12,760 nt of DNA from NCBI GenBank assembly GCA_964374095.1, contig CAYJXJ010000136.1:1-12760 (forward strand). The letters are read 5' to 3'. Below, in pieces: positions 6,504-12,678 of the stretch. Within the stretch, counting starts at the first letter, position 1. Every line of letters begins with the position of its first letter. The notes beneath the pieces were generated by a model. That model was not told where the DNA came from. It made no database searches and worked only from the letters and a program-made list of their open reading frames with translations. A program made the translations under genes and the position numbers. This DNA comes from CAYJXJ01 sp964374095 (GTDB taxonomy: Bacteria; Elusimicrobiota; Elusimicrobia; UBA1565; UBA9628).

Positions 6504-6531
6504 ATTGTAGCAAGTCCGGCGCGGAATGCAA
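6504..6531 (-). promoter_or_regulatory. Sigma-70-type promoter of the Gre-family/GNAT operon
   Basis: TTGCAT (-35, 6526-6531) and TACAAT (-10, 6504-6509) are separated by 16 nt. The predicted start site near 6497 coincides with the first base of the conserved leader element. The same two hexamers, at 17-nt spacing, precede the second leader copy at 9198-9226. Confidence 0.75.
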
Positions 6532-6574
6532 GCTTTTTATTGATTGAAAGTAACTACCCAGGTCCTTGCCTGCC

Positions 6575-6595
6575 AACTCGGTCCTGGACCGAGTT
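6575..6595. repeat. Perfect 10-bp inverted repeat
   Basis: AACTCGGTCC and GGACCGAGTT flank a single T. The near-zero spacing suits a dimeric DNA-binding protein or a cruciform better than an RNA hairpin. It sits immediately before the REP-like palindrome at 6598-6628 and upstream of the -35 of the Gre-family operon. Confidence 0.5.
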
Positions 6596-6597
6596 CA

Positions 6598-6628
6598 CCC
6601 TGCGCCTCCAATAATTGGAAGCGCAGGC
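6598..6628. repeat. REP-like palindrome, copy 2
   Basis: The 31-nt element has arms CCTGCGCCTCCAA / TTGGAAGCGCAGG with one C-A mismatch, which becomes T-G on the other strand. It matches copy 1 (291-321, opposite orientation) at 26 of 31 positions without gaps. The variable positions fall mainly in the central loop, as expected for a mobile or multicopy palindromic family. Confidence 0.6.
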
Positions 6629-6840
6629 CTGGCACCGCGCCTGCGAGAGGGGCGCCTCATCCCCGGCGGAACCTTCAAGAGGGACCTGGGCAGTTACGAT
6701 TGAAAAGCCGCCGCGAAGCCCGGAGAGCATGGCGGGGGGTCATAAGCCGGCGGCCGCCGCACCCGGGCAGGAGCATAACCAACGCCAGCGTCGCGCGTTT
6801 CATGAGGGGATTGTGCAGAAATTTGCCACGCCATAGGGCA
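6629..6840. other. Intergenic stretch with a GC-rich inverted repeat, no gene recognised
   Basis: Open frames cross this stretch on both strands, but none has a ribosome binding site or a recognisable protein. The only structure seen is a pair of arms GCCGCCG (6707-6713) and CGGCGGC (6748-6754) around 34 nt, which could form part of a small RNA or an extended cold-shock leader. No known RNA family is recognised. Confidence 0.3.
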
Positions 6841-6851
6841 CCGGAATCGAG

Positions 6852-6857
6852 TATAAT
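6852..6857 (+). promoter_or_regulatory. -10 box of the cold-shock gene
   Basis: TATAAT lies 43 nt upstream of the cold-shock start codon in a local AT-rich patch. The nearest -35-like hexamer, TTGCCA at 6823-6828, is 23 nt away, which is too far for a standard promoter. The real -35 is therefore weak or absent. The leader would be about 37 nt, much shorter than the long leader of E. coli cspA. Confidence 0.5.
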
Positions 6858-6900
6858 ATATGCAGTCGTAATCTCAACTAAAGAGGAAAAGAAAAAGCAC

Positions 6901-7104
6901 ATGCCTACTGGAAAAGTGAAGTGGTTCAACGATCAAAAGGGCTTCGGGTTCATCACTCCGGACGACGGCTCTAAAGATCTTTTCGTGCACCATTCGGCCA
7001 TCCTGGGCGATGGTTTCAAGAGTCTCGCGGAGAATCAGGCCGTCGAGTACGAAACGCAGCAATCGGAAAAGGGCCCCCGCGCCGCCAACGTTCGAAAGCT
7101 CTAA
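6901..7104 (+). CDS. Cold-shock domain protein (CspA family)
   Basis: The 67-residue, single OB-fold protein has the standard family length. It carries TGKVKWFNDQKGFGFI (RNP1 KGFGFI, residues about 13-18) and DLFVHHSAI (RNP2), and ends with the typical EKGPRAANVRKL. Such proteins bind single-stranded RNA or DNA and melt mRNA structure, either in the cold or constitutively. The frame is open upstream to 6544, but the family always starts at the MPTGKVKWF position and the promoter lies downstream of 6544, so ATG 6901 is chosen. A GAGG precedes the start by about 14 nt in an A-rich leader. It is probably monocistronic, since a strong terminator follows. Confidence 0.96.
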   Translation: MPTGKVKWFNDQKGFGFITPDDGSKDLFVHHSAILGDGFKSLAENQAVEYETQQSEKGPRAANVRKL

Positions 7105-7127
7105 GCTATACGAACAGGCCAAAAGCA

Positions 7128-7165
7128 AGACCCGCGCCGCTTCGGCGGCGCGGGTCTTCTGTTTC
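7128..7165 (+). terminator. Intrinsic terminator after the cold-shock gene
   Basis: Perfect 13-bp arms (AGACCCGCGCCGC / GCGGCGCGGGTCT) close a TTCG tetraloop, followed by the T-rich TTCTGTTTCT. It is only about 17 nt upstream of the engB start, so engB and rsgA must be expressed by read-through or from an unrecognised promoter. Confidence 0.88.
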
Positions 7166-7181
7166 TAAGGAAGAATGACCC

Positions 7182-7769
7182 GTGACCGGTAAATCCCTGA
7201 GCGGCGTGAAGTTCCTATTGAGCGAGACCGACCCCGGACAGCTCGGGCCTTGCGCCGCCGAGGTGACATTTGTCGGGCGCTCCAACGTGGGCAAAAGCAC
7301 GCTGCTCAACGCCGTTTGCAGGAAGGACCTGGCTCGGGTCTCAAAAACTCCGGGCCGCACCCGCGCCATCAATGTCTTTCAAGCCGCCCATGACCGCTGG
7401 ATCGTGGACCTGCCGGGCTACGGCTTCGCGGCCGGAAAACCGCAGGAACTGGAAGGCTGGAAGGACATGATCGAGGGCTATTTGACCGGCCGGGGCTCCC
7501 TGCGCATGATCTTCCTCCTCATCGACGCCAAAGTGGGCCCGACAAAGCTCGACTTGCAGATGCTCCAATGGCTGGACTCCCAGAGCCTGCCCCGGCGCGC
7601 CGTCGCGACCAAGGCGGACCAAGTAAAGCCCTCCCGCTCGCTGGCGCGGCGCAACGACGTCGCCCACGCCATCGGGCTCGAAGCCGAAGAACTGGCATGG
7701 GTCAGCGCCCGAGACGGCCGAGGCCTCAAGGAGCTCCGCGGTGAAGTCGCCGCCCTGCTCGCGGCGTGA
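7182..7769 (+). CDS. engB: Ribosome biogenesis GTP-binding protein EngB (YihA/YsxC)
   Basis: This 195-residue protein is an EngB-type GTPase, which assists large ribosomal subunit assembly in the cytoplasm. All G motifs are visible: G1 GRSNVGKST (32-40), G2 TPGRT (56-60), G3 DLPGYG (76-81), G4 TKAD (143-146) and G5 SAR (175-177). The DLPGYGFA segment is distinctive for the family. The start GTG 7182 follows AAGGAAG. An in-frame GTG at 7206 would give an N-terminus closer to that of B. subtilis, so the start is not certain. The stop overlaps the rsgA start by 4 nt (GTGA), giving a ribosome-assembly GTPase pair. The csp terminator lies directly upstream. Confidence 0.95.
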   Translation: MTGKSLSGVKFLLSETDPGQLGPCAAEVTFVGRSNVGKSTLLNAVCRKDLARVSKTPGRTRAINVFQAAHDRWIVDLPGYGFAAGKPQELEGWKDMIEGYLTGRGSLRMIFLLIDAKVGPTKLDLQMLQWLDSQSLPRRAVATKADQVKPSRSLARRNDVAHAIGLEAEELAWVSARDGRGLKELRGEVAALLAA

Positions 7770-8770
7770 GACCCCCCACCTTCCGCGGCGCCGAGGACGA
7801 CTGGCTTGACGACGTGGGCGCGCCTCTGCGCCGCCCCAACTCTTCAAAAAAACCGGGCACCCGCGCCGCCCGCCTCCTGCCCCCGGAGCGGACCAACGCC
7901 ACGGTCGTCGAGCTTTTCCCCAACCGGAGCGCCGTGCGCCTGGATGGCGCCAAGGTCTCCCAGCTCTGCGGCTATAAGATGTCGACCCTCGCCTTCGGCG
8001 CTCAGGAGCGCGAGCGCTCCCCGGTCTGCGTCGGCGACCGCGTGCGCGTGGAAACCGGCGCCATCATCGGCCGCGCGGACCGCCGCAACCGGATCGTGCG
8101 CCCCGCTCCCAACTCCCGGGACCCGCTCCTGCACGTCGTGGCGGCCAACATCGACTGCCTCGTCGCGGTCGCGGCGGCCCGGCAGCCCGCGTTCTCGGCC
8201 GGCGTCGTCGACCGCTTCTTCGTGGCCGCCGACACGCAAGGGATAAAACCCATCCTCTGCGTCAACAAGATCGATCTCCTCGAGCCCGGCGCGCCGCGCC
8301 CATGGTCCCACTACCCGCGGGCCGGCGCGGCGCTCATCGAGGCCTGCGCCAAGAACGGCGCGGGAACCGGCCCCCTGCGCGAGCTCCTGCGCGGCAAAAC
8401 CTCCGTTTTCTGCGGCCATTCCGGGGTGGGCAAGACCTCGCTGCTGCGCCTGCTCTTGGGGAATAGGGACTATGGCCGCATCGGAGAGATCAGCCTCTCC
8501 AACGATAAGGGCCGCCACACGACGACGGGGGCTGTCCTGCTCGCGGGGCCCGATGGCGCCGCCTACATCGACACGCCCGGCATCATGAACTTCGGCCTGC
8601 TCGGCGTGACCCGGGAGACCCTCCTCCGCCATTTCCCGGAGCTCTCCGCCGCGGCCCTGCGCTGCGCCCCCGCCTGCGCCCATGACCTAGAGCCGGCCTG
8701 CGCCCTGCGCTCCCTGCCCCGCTACGCCAGCTACCGCCAAATTTTGGGCTCGCTGGAGTCGGGCGTCTAA
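7766..8770 (+). CDS. rsgA: Ribosome small-subunit-dependent GTPase A
   Basis: The protein has 334 residues. It has an N-terminal OB fold (about 45-112) and a circularly permuted GTPase domain: NKID (G4, 167-170) comes before G1 GHSGVGKTS (217-225), switch I GRHTTT (249-254) and G3 DTPG (269-272). A C-terminal zinc knuckle has C300, C304, H306 and C312. This order is diagnostic of RsgA/YjeQ, a late 30S maturation checkpoint factor. The first 40 residues are a family-variable extension. The start GTG overlaps the engB stop, so translation is probably coupled. The gene converges with the small zinc-finger ORF, whose stop is 7 nt away. Confidence 0.95.
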   Translation: MRPPTFRGAEDDWLDDVGAPLRRPNSSKKPGTRAARLLPPERTNATVVELFPNRSAVRLDGAKVSQLCGYKMSTLAFGAQERERSPVCVGDRVRVETGAIIGRADRRNRIVRPAPNSRDPLLHVVAANIDCLVAVAAARQPAFSAGVVDRFFVAADTQGIKPILCVNKIDLLEPGAPRPWSHYPRAGAALIEACAKNGAGTGPLRELLRGKTSVFCGHSGVGKTSLLRLLLGNRDYGRIGEISLSNDKGRHTTTGAVLLAGPDGAAYIDTPGIMNFGLLGVTRETLLRHFPELSAAALRCAPACAHDLEPACALRSLPRYASYRQILGSLESGV

Positions 8771-8777
8771 AGAGTTT

Positions 8778-8927
8778 CTAGGAAGGCTTCAGCGCCGCCT
8801 CGAGGCAGTGTTTCGCGAACGCCTCCCGCACCATCCTGGGATCGGTGGTCTTGAGCGAGCGCTCCCAGCCGCAGAGGCACGTGAGCTTCTTCTTCTCGAA
8901 GCGAACCTCGTAGAGATGGCTTCTCAC
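8778..8927 (-). CDS. Small putative zinc-finger protein (49 aa)
   Basis: Its GTG start overlaps the stop of the 57-aa ORF by 4 nt (GTGA), so the two are translationally coupled. The 49 residues begin RSHLYEVRFEKKKLTCLCGW and end AFAKHCLEAALKPS. C17, C19, H40 and C41 could bind one zinc ion, with a CxCG knuckle followed about 20 residues later by HC. This resembles small bacterial single-zinc proteins, but no named family is recognised. Candidate roles are nucleic acid binding or a ribosome- or polymerase-associated accessory. It shares its leader RNA type with the Gre-family gene. Confidence 0.7.
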   Translation of the reverse strand: MRSHLYEVRFEKKKLTCLCGWERSLKTTDPRMVREAFAKHCLEAALKPS

Positions 8928-9097
8928 GGCGTCACCGGCGCTTGCGCCGCGAGCTTCTCGCGTCGAGCAAGCGCTGCGGCCTTGTATTGGGCGTCGTAGG
9001 CGGCGACTACCTCGGCGCGCTTACGGCGGTTCTCCCTCGCGGCCTTGCCCTCATTGGCAACGTCCTCGTAGGACTTCCTGCCTTCCGTCTTGGCCAT
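8924..9097 (-). CDS. Small basic helical protein (57 aa), unknown
   Basis: The product has 57 residues, very rich in K, R, A and E (KSYEDVANEGKAARENRR, then KRAEVVAAYDAQYKAAALA), and is predicted mostly helical, with no membrane segment. ATG 9097 is chosen over the ATG at 9105 (another frame, only 1 nt from the purine run) because AGGGGG lies 9 nt upstream, and because this frame runs into the coupled zinc-finger ORF. No family is recognised. The ORF has its own promoter and structured leader RNA. A nucleic-acid-binding role would suit its charge, but this is a guess. Confidence 0.65.
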   Translation of the reverse strand: MAKTEGRKSYEDVANEGKAARENRRKRAEVVAAYDAQYKAAALARREKLAAQAPVTP

Positions 9098-9112
9098 GGC
9101 TTCATACCCCCT

Positions 9113-9141
9113 AAAAACACGAAACCCGCCCTTCGGCGGGT
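9113..9141 (-). terminator. Terminator-like hairpin in leader copy B
   Basis: Arms ACCCGCC / GGCGGGT close a GAAG tetraloop. They are followed on the minus strand by TTTCGTGTTTTT and then the ribosome binding site. It is placed to attenuate transcription before the 57-aa ORF. Confidence 0.55.
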
Positions 9142-9174
9142 CGGTCCTGACATTTCTCGTTTCAGGTTCGAAAC
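9115..9174 (-). ncRNA. Structured leader RNA, copy B (upstream of small two-gene operon)
   Basis: This is the minus-strand counterpart of 6431-6496. It begins GUUUCGAACC, with stem CCUG/CAGG (CCCG/CGGG in copy A), loop AAACGAGAAAUGU and then GACCGACCC. A hairpin CCCGCC-GAAG-GGCGGG follows, then the tail UUUCGUGUUUUU and the ribosome binding site AGGGGG. Loop and tail are nearly identical to copy A, while the hairpin interior is different but still paired. This pattern indicates selection on RNA structure plus specific unpaired bases. The predicted transcript start is about 17 nt before the element. Confidence 0.7.
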
Positions 9175-9197
9175 TTCCAAATCGTTCCTACACGAAC

Positions 9198-9226
9198 ATT
9201 GTACCAAAAACGCCTCTGAAATGCAA
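9198..9226 (-). promoter_or_regulatory. Sigma-70-type promoter of the small two-gene operon
   Basis: TTGCAT (-35, 9221-9226) and TACAAT (-10, 9198-9203) are separated by 17 nt. These are the same hexamers as in the Gre-family promoter, though the spacer and start-site sequences differ. Confidence 0.75.
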
Positions 9227-9308
9227 ACGACGCTGGAGAGTGGCTGGCCGAAACGCCGCAAATGTGTCAAAATGAGACGGAAATCGTCGAGCCGGCGAGG
9301 GGACTAAA

Positions 9309-10985
9309 ATGAACACCGCGAGCAGCTTGGGCACGAAGGGGTTGGACGCCGATACCCGCAAGATGGTGCTCGACACCATCCGGGACTACGGCAAGCGCAA
9401 GCTCACCCACGCGCGACTCATCGAGCTCGACACGGAGAACAAGTACCCCGTAGACATCATGACGGAGCTCTACGACCCCGAGCAGGTGGCCATCAACCTC
9501 GTCATGATCCCCGAGAAATACGGCGGGCTCGGCGGCAATTCCTTCGATATCTACCGCATCTCAGAGCTGGTGGCGAACTTCGATCTGGGCATCGCCACGT
9601 CGGTCTTCGCCACCTTCCTGGGCATGGACCCCCTCTTCGTCGGAGGCACCGACGCGCAGAAGGAAAAGTGGATCAAAAAGATCGCCGAATCGGGCTGCCT
9701 GGTCGCCTACGCCGCCACCGAGCCGGCCGCGGGTTCCGACCTCCTGCATCTCAAGACCCGGGCCGAGCGGGTCATGGAGGGCGGCAAGATCGCCGGCTAC
9801 AAGATCAACGGCGGCAAGATGTGGATCACCAACGGCGGGGTCGCCGGCATCTACCTGGTCCTGGCGCGGGCGCCCAAGGGAGTCTCCTGGTTCATCGTCG
9901 AGAAGGGGACCAAGGGCTTGATCGCCGACAAGCACGAGGACAAGCACGGCATCCGCCTAAGCGACACCACGCCCTTGACCCTGCAGGACGTCACTGTCCC
10001 CCCCGAGAACCTCGTCGGCGAGGTCGAAGGCAAGGGCTTGCGCCAGGCGCAGGCGGTCTTCGGCCACACCCGCCTGATGGTGGCGGCCCTGGCCCTGGGC
10101 ACCGGCTGGAAGGCGCTCGAGCACGCCATCCGCTACAGCCAGATACGCATGGTCGGCGGACATCCCTTGTCGAGCAAGCAGGGCTTCACCCACAAGCTGA
10201 TCGTCCCGTTCGTCGCGCGCCTGGAGGCCTGCCGCGCCTACATCGAGTGGGTGGCCCGCCGCCTCGACGGGGGTGAGGAAGGCCTGCAGACCGAAGGGGC
10301 CATCGCCAAGCTCCTGGCCAGCGAAACCGCCAATCGCGCCGCCGACTGCGCCATCCAGGCCTTCGGGGGCAACGGCTACGTGCGCGAGTTTCCCGTCGAG
10401 AAGCTCAAGCGCGACGTCAAGATCACCTGCATCTACGAGGGCACCAGCGAGATCCTGGAGCTCACGACCTTCCGCACCCGCTGGCAGGACAACCTCAACG
10501 CCGACGGCCGCGCCTACGACAAGATCGCCTCGGAGATGGACGCCCTGCACGCCAAGGGGCCCGATGTCGGAGCGGCCGCGGCGGCCGCGGGCCTGCGCGC
10601 GCTCTCCCGTGTGCTGCAGTCCTGCTACGACCAGAAGCTCACCCACAACCAGATCGTGATGATGAAGCTCGGCGAGCTGATGACCTACGCCGAGACGGCC
10701 GCGGCGTTCTGCCGGGAGTCGGCCCGTGAGACGCTCTCCGAGGCCGTGCTCTTCGACCACGAGACATGGCGCGCGCTGAGCCGCATCCACGCCCGCCAGA
10801 CCGCCTCCTGGATCGCCGGCGAGGGGCTGACCCTGGTCGCCGGCGCCTCCGACGTCGACACGGTCGGCCTCGTCGACGGGGTCAACCTCAAGTCGGTCGT
10901 CCAACTGCAGAAGGGCGCCGTCGCCGACATGGACGCGGTGGCCCGGAAGATGGTCGAGGTTTTCAAGGCCGAGCCCCGCAGCTAG
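9309..10985 (+). CDS. Acyl-CoA dehydrogenase, large type with C-terminal extension
   Basis: This 558-residue FAD enzyme oxidises an acyl-CoA to the trans-2-enoyl-CoA in beta-oxidation or related degradation, passing electrons to an electron-transfer flavoprotein. The N-terminal helical domain includes IPEKYGGLGG (67-76). The middle beta domain has AYAATEPAAGSD (133-144, flavin/substrate contacts) and KINGGKMWITNGG (165-177). In the C-terminal helical domain, QAFGGNGYVREFPVEKLKRD precedes IYEGTSEI, where E377 is the expected catalytic base. About 170 further residues form a helical extension like that of very-long-chain or membrane-associated types, longer than the usual 380-aa enzymes. The start has GAGGGG 6 nt upstream. 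No other fatty-acid gene is in the window, so chain length cannot be inferred. A frame check shows no defect. Confidence 0.93.
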   Translation: MNTASSLGTKGLDADTRKMVLDTIRDYGKRKLTHARLIELDTENKYPVDIMTELYDPEQVAINLVMIPEKYGGLGGNSFDIYRISELVANFDLGIATSVFATFLGMDPLFVGGTDAQKEKWIKKIAESGCLVAYAATEPAAGSDLLHLKTRAERVMEGGKIAGYKINGGKMWITNGGVAGIYLVLARAPKGVSWFIVEKGTKGLIADKHEDKHGIRLSDTTPLTLQDVTVPPENLVGEVEGKGLRQAQAVFGHTRLMVAALALGTGWKALEHAIRYSQIRMVGGHPLSSKQGFTHKLIVPFVARLEACRAYIEWVARRLDGGEEGLQTEGAIAKLLASETANRAADCAIQAFGGNGYVREFPVEKLKRDVKITCIYEGTSEILELTTFRTRWQDNLNADGRAYDKIASEMDALHAKGPDVGAAAAAAGLRALSRVLQSCYDQKLTHNQIVMMKLGELMTYAETAAAFCRESARETLSEAVLFDHETWRALSRIHARQTASWIAGEGLTLVAGASDVDTVGLVDGVNLKSVVQLQKGAVADMDAVARKMVEVFKAEPRS

Positions 10986-10997
10986 GCCGGTCCTGCC

Positions 10998-11013
10998 AAC
11001 CTGGTCTCAGGTT
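10998..11013. repeat. Small inverted repeat between convergent genes
   Basis: Perfect 6-nt arms AACCTG / CAGGTT enclose a 4-nt loop. It lies 13 nt after the acyl-CoA dehydrogenase stop and overlaps the stop of the convergent reading frame. It could be a weak bidirectional terminator, but there is no T-tract on either side. Confidence 0.3.
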
Positions 11014-11465
11014 ATCGTTGGAAATACCCGCCACCATGATGCCGAAGAGGCGAAGGCTGGCGCGGAACCGCTATTGTTTGGACCTGAATTTATAGGTTTG
11101 TTGGCGCTATCCCCCCGTTTGGATAGTCTCTCTAAGATACGGTAGATAAACTTTGCTTGAACATAGTTGCCATCGGAATAGGCGTCTTTCCCTTCCTGGG
11201 CGGCCTTCCTCAATATGGCTTCCCTCAAGGCATTGGCCAAACCTTCAGCGGCTCTAAGCAGGGGCGGGTCCTTCCTGATCTCCTCCTCGTTGATTGTGAA
11301 TTTTCCAACCAATTCACGGGAGAGATCTACGGGTTTAAGAATCTCAACATAAATTTGGTCAATATCCTTGTCCCTGCCGTTGTAGGGGTATTCTCTGTAA
11401 GATAGATCCACCAGGTAACCTTTTTTGGTTCGGATGAGAGTCTCGATGGTCCGGCAGATCTTGTT
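11007..11465 (-). CDS. 3' part of a frameshifted gene (continues 11359-12678)
   Basis: From about 11460 down to the stop at 11007 this frame gives a protein-like sequence of about 150 residues: ICRTIETLIRTKKGYLVDL, then EEEIRKDPPLLRAAEGLANAL with amphipathic helices, a KDAYSDGNYVQAKFIYRIL segment resembling a TPR-like helix, and a Ser/Asn-rich tail. Upstream of about 11463 the same frame is Arg/Pro junk and has no ribosome binding site, so this is probably not an independent gene. It is most simply the continuation of the secreted protein gene after a one-base shift. GC is about 49% by hand count over 11041-11460, against about 65% or more in the neighbours. No family is recognised. Confidence 0.5.
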   Translation of the reverse strand, partial: NKICRTIETLIRTKKGYLVDLSYREYPYNGRDKDIDQIYVEILKPVDLSRELVGKFTINEEEIRKDPPLLRAAEGLANALREAILRKAAQEGKDAYSDGNYVQAKFIYRILERLSKRGDSANKPINSGPNNSGSAPAFASSASWWRVFPTIT

Positions 11466-12678
11466 CAATCTGAGCAAAGGAGGCAGCCTTGGCGGCCGGC
11501 GCCGCGGCGGGAGTACCCAGCAGCGTTGGATCGACCCCCCCCGGCGTCGCCGGCGCGATCCCATGGCCTCTGTCCAGCTGCGTCACCTGGTTCGCGGTCA
11601 CTCGGCCGTCTTTGTCCATCGTGATGACCTGCATGAACACCCCGGCGAAGGAGATGAGGCGGATCTCCCCGCTCGCCGCGAAGGCGGCGCGCTGGCCGTG
11701 GAGGTAGAGGCTGGCCTGGCCCACGGAGTAGATAGCGCGATAGCCCGGCGCCGCCTTCTCCGCCGTCCAGCCTTTCCCCTTGAGGACCTTTGCCGCGTCC
11801 GGCTTGCCCAGGTCCGAGATGTCGGCGATGATCTGATCCTGGGAGAGACCGCCTTGCGTGAGATTCTTGATCATCTCTGGATGCACGGCGGGGGTAATTT
11901 TCTCCTGATACCGGCCGGCGAGTGTTGCGTCGGGCGCAGTTTTGTAGCCGCGGAACTCGGCGATGTCCTTAAGCGAAGCAGCGTTCACCATCGTTTCCAC
12001 GAACCGGGCAAGCTCCGGATAGTCCATCTCCAGGGTCTTTTGCCAGTTCGCGTATGGTTCGTGTCGTATCCATTTGTCGTAAGGGGTCACCTCTCTTAGA
12101 CTCACGCGGAACGGCTTGCCGGTAGAGACAAGCTGTAAGCCCGAAGACCCATTGCCGCCGGTTCCCTCGAAGGCGACCGGGGTCTGATCCCCGGTGAGGT
12201 TTTTGTCGGCGCCGTCAAAAGTGACCTTGCCCTGATGAATGTCGCGCTCGACAGGAGCGCCGAAATCACCAACGCTCTGGAAAGGAACGTCATTGCCGGA
12301 AATAACCGCCGGAGTGACTTCCAAAACGCCCATTTCGCCCGTAACGGGAACCTGCATATCTCCCACCACGGTGATCCCGGGCATCGCGACCCGCTCGGAG
12401 GCGACCCGCTCAGTATGGAGAACGACCGGTTTGCCCGATCCATCCATCCCAAGAGCTCCCTTGACCCCGACGCTCTGGCTGGTCTTGAAGTACATTCGGG
12501 AGCCGACGTTGCCCCGCGAGCCGCTCAGGTTGCCGGTGTTGACTACACCGCTGGTCACGGACTTTGCGCCCTGGCTGAGGGAACCCTGCGCGAACAAAGC
12601 CATCGGCCCCACCCCAGGTCCCGTCGCCAAAAGAGCTACGGCCGTGAATACGGCCATCACTTGGCTAAGCTTGTTCAT
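11359..12678 (-). CDS. Secreted protein of unknown function, frame disrupted near 11460
   Basis: The frame runs 439 codons from ATG 12678, chosen over ATG 12708 because a strong AAGGAGGAG lies just before it and the signal peptide starts there (MNKLSQVMAVFTAVALLA, cleaved near ALFAQ). Residues about 31-190 are Gly/Ser/Val-rich and look beta-rich or low in complexity. Residues about 197-370 are more globular (YDKWIRHEPYANWQKTLEMD, PGYRAIYSVGQASLYLHG, VFMQVITMDKDGRVTANQV). A Pro/Ala linker follows at about 375-399. After residue about 406 the frame turns implausible (DLPDHRDSHPNQKR), while the neighbouring frame becomes protein-like, which indicates a one-base indel. Joined, the product would be about 555 residues. 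It could be a real pseudogene or a sequencing or assembly error. No family is recognised. Confidence 0.65.
   Translation of the reverse strand: MNKLSQVMAVFTAVALLATGPGVGPMALFAQGSLSQGAKSVTSGVVNTGNLSGSRGNVGSRMYFKTSQSVGVKGALGMDGSGKPVVLHTERVASERVAMPGITVVGDMQVPVTGEMGVLEVTPAVISGNDVPFQSVGDFGAPVERDIHQGKVTFDGADKNLTGDQTPVAFEGTGGNGSSGLQLVSTGKPFRVSLREVTPYDKWIRHEPYANWQKTLEMDYPELARFVETMVNAASLKDIAEFRGYKTAPDATLAGRYQEKITPAVHPEMIKNLTQGGLSQDQIIADISDLGKPDAAKVLKGKGWTAEKAAPGYRAIYSVGQASLYLHGQRAAFAASGEIRLISFAGVFMQVITMDKDGRVTANQVTQLDRGHGIAPATPGGVDPTLLGTPAAAPAAKAASFAQIEQDLPDHRDSHPNQKRLPGGSILQRIPLQRQGQGY

Noticed and set aside
6675..6802. Minus-strand ORF starting near 6802 with a lipoprotein-like start (hydrophobic run ending LLPGC)
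   Set aside because: About 42 residues, no ribosome binding site, an Arg-rich nonsense tail after the Cys, and no promoter. The apparent lipobox is probably chance.
6544..6900. In-frame extension upstream of the cold-shock gene
   Set aside because: The translated extension is low-complexity Pro/Arg sequence crossing palindromes and the csp promoter. Family length fixes the start at 6901.
6431..9180. tRNA-like reading of GGTTCGAAAC, which resembles a T-loop, in both leader elements
   Set aside because: No acceptor stem, anticodon arm or CCA-compatible end fits around it on either strand. Promoter and ribosome binding site positions favour a minus-strand mRNA leader.
9957..10904. Long minus-strand open frame opposite the acyl-CoA dehydrogenase gene
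   Set aside because: A shadow frame; the plus strand encodes an intact and diagnostic acyl-CoA dehydrogenase.
11107..11126. Inverted repeat CTATCC / GGATAG
   Set aside because: Short, inside the apparent coding frame and without a T-tract; likely chance in a lower-GC region.
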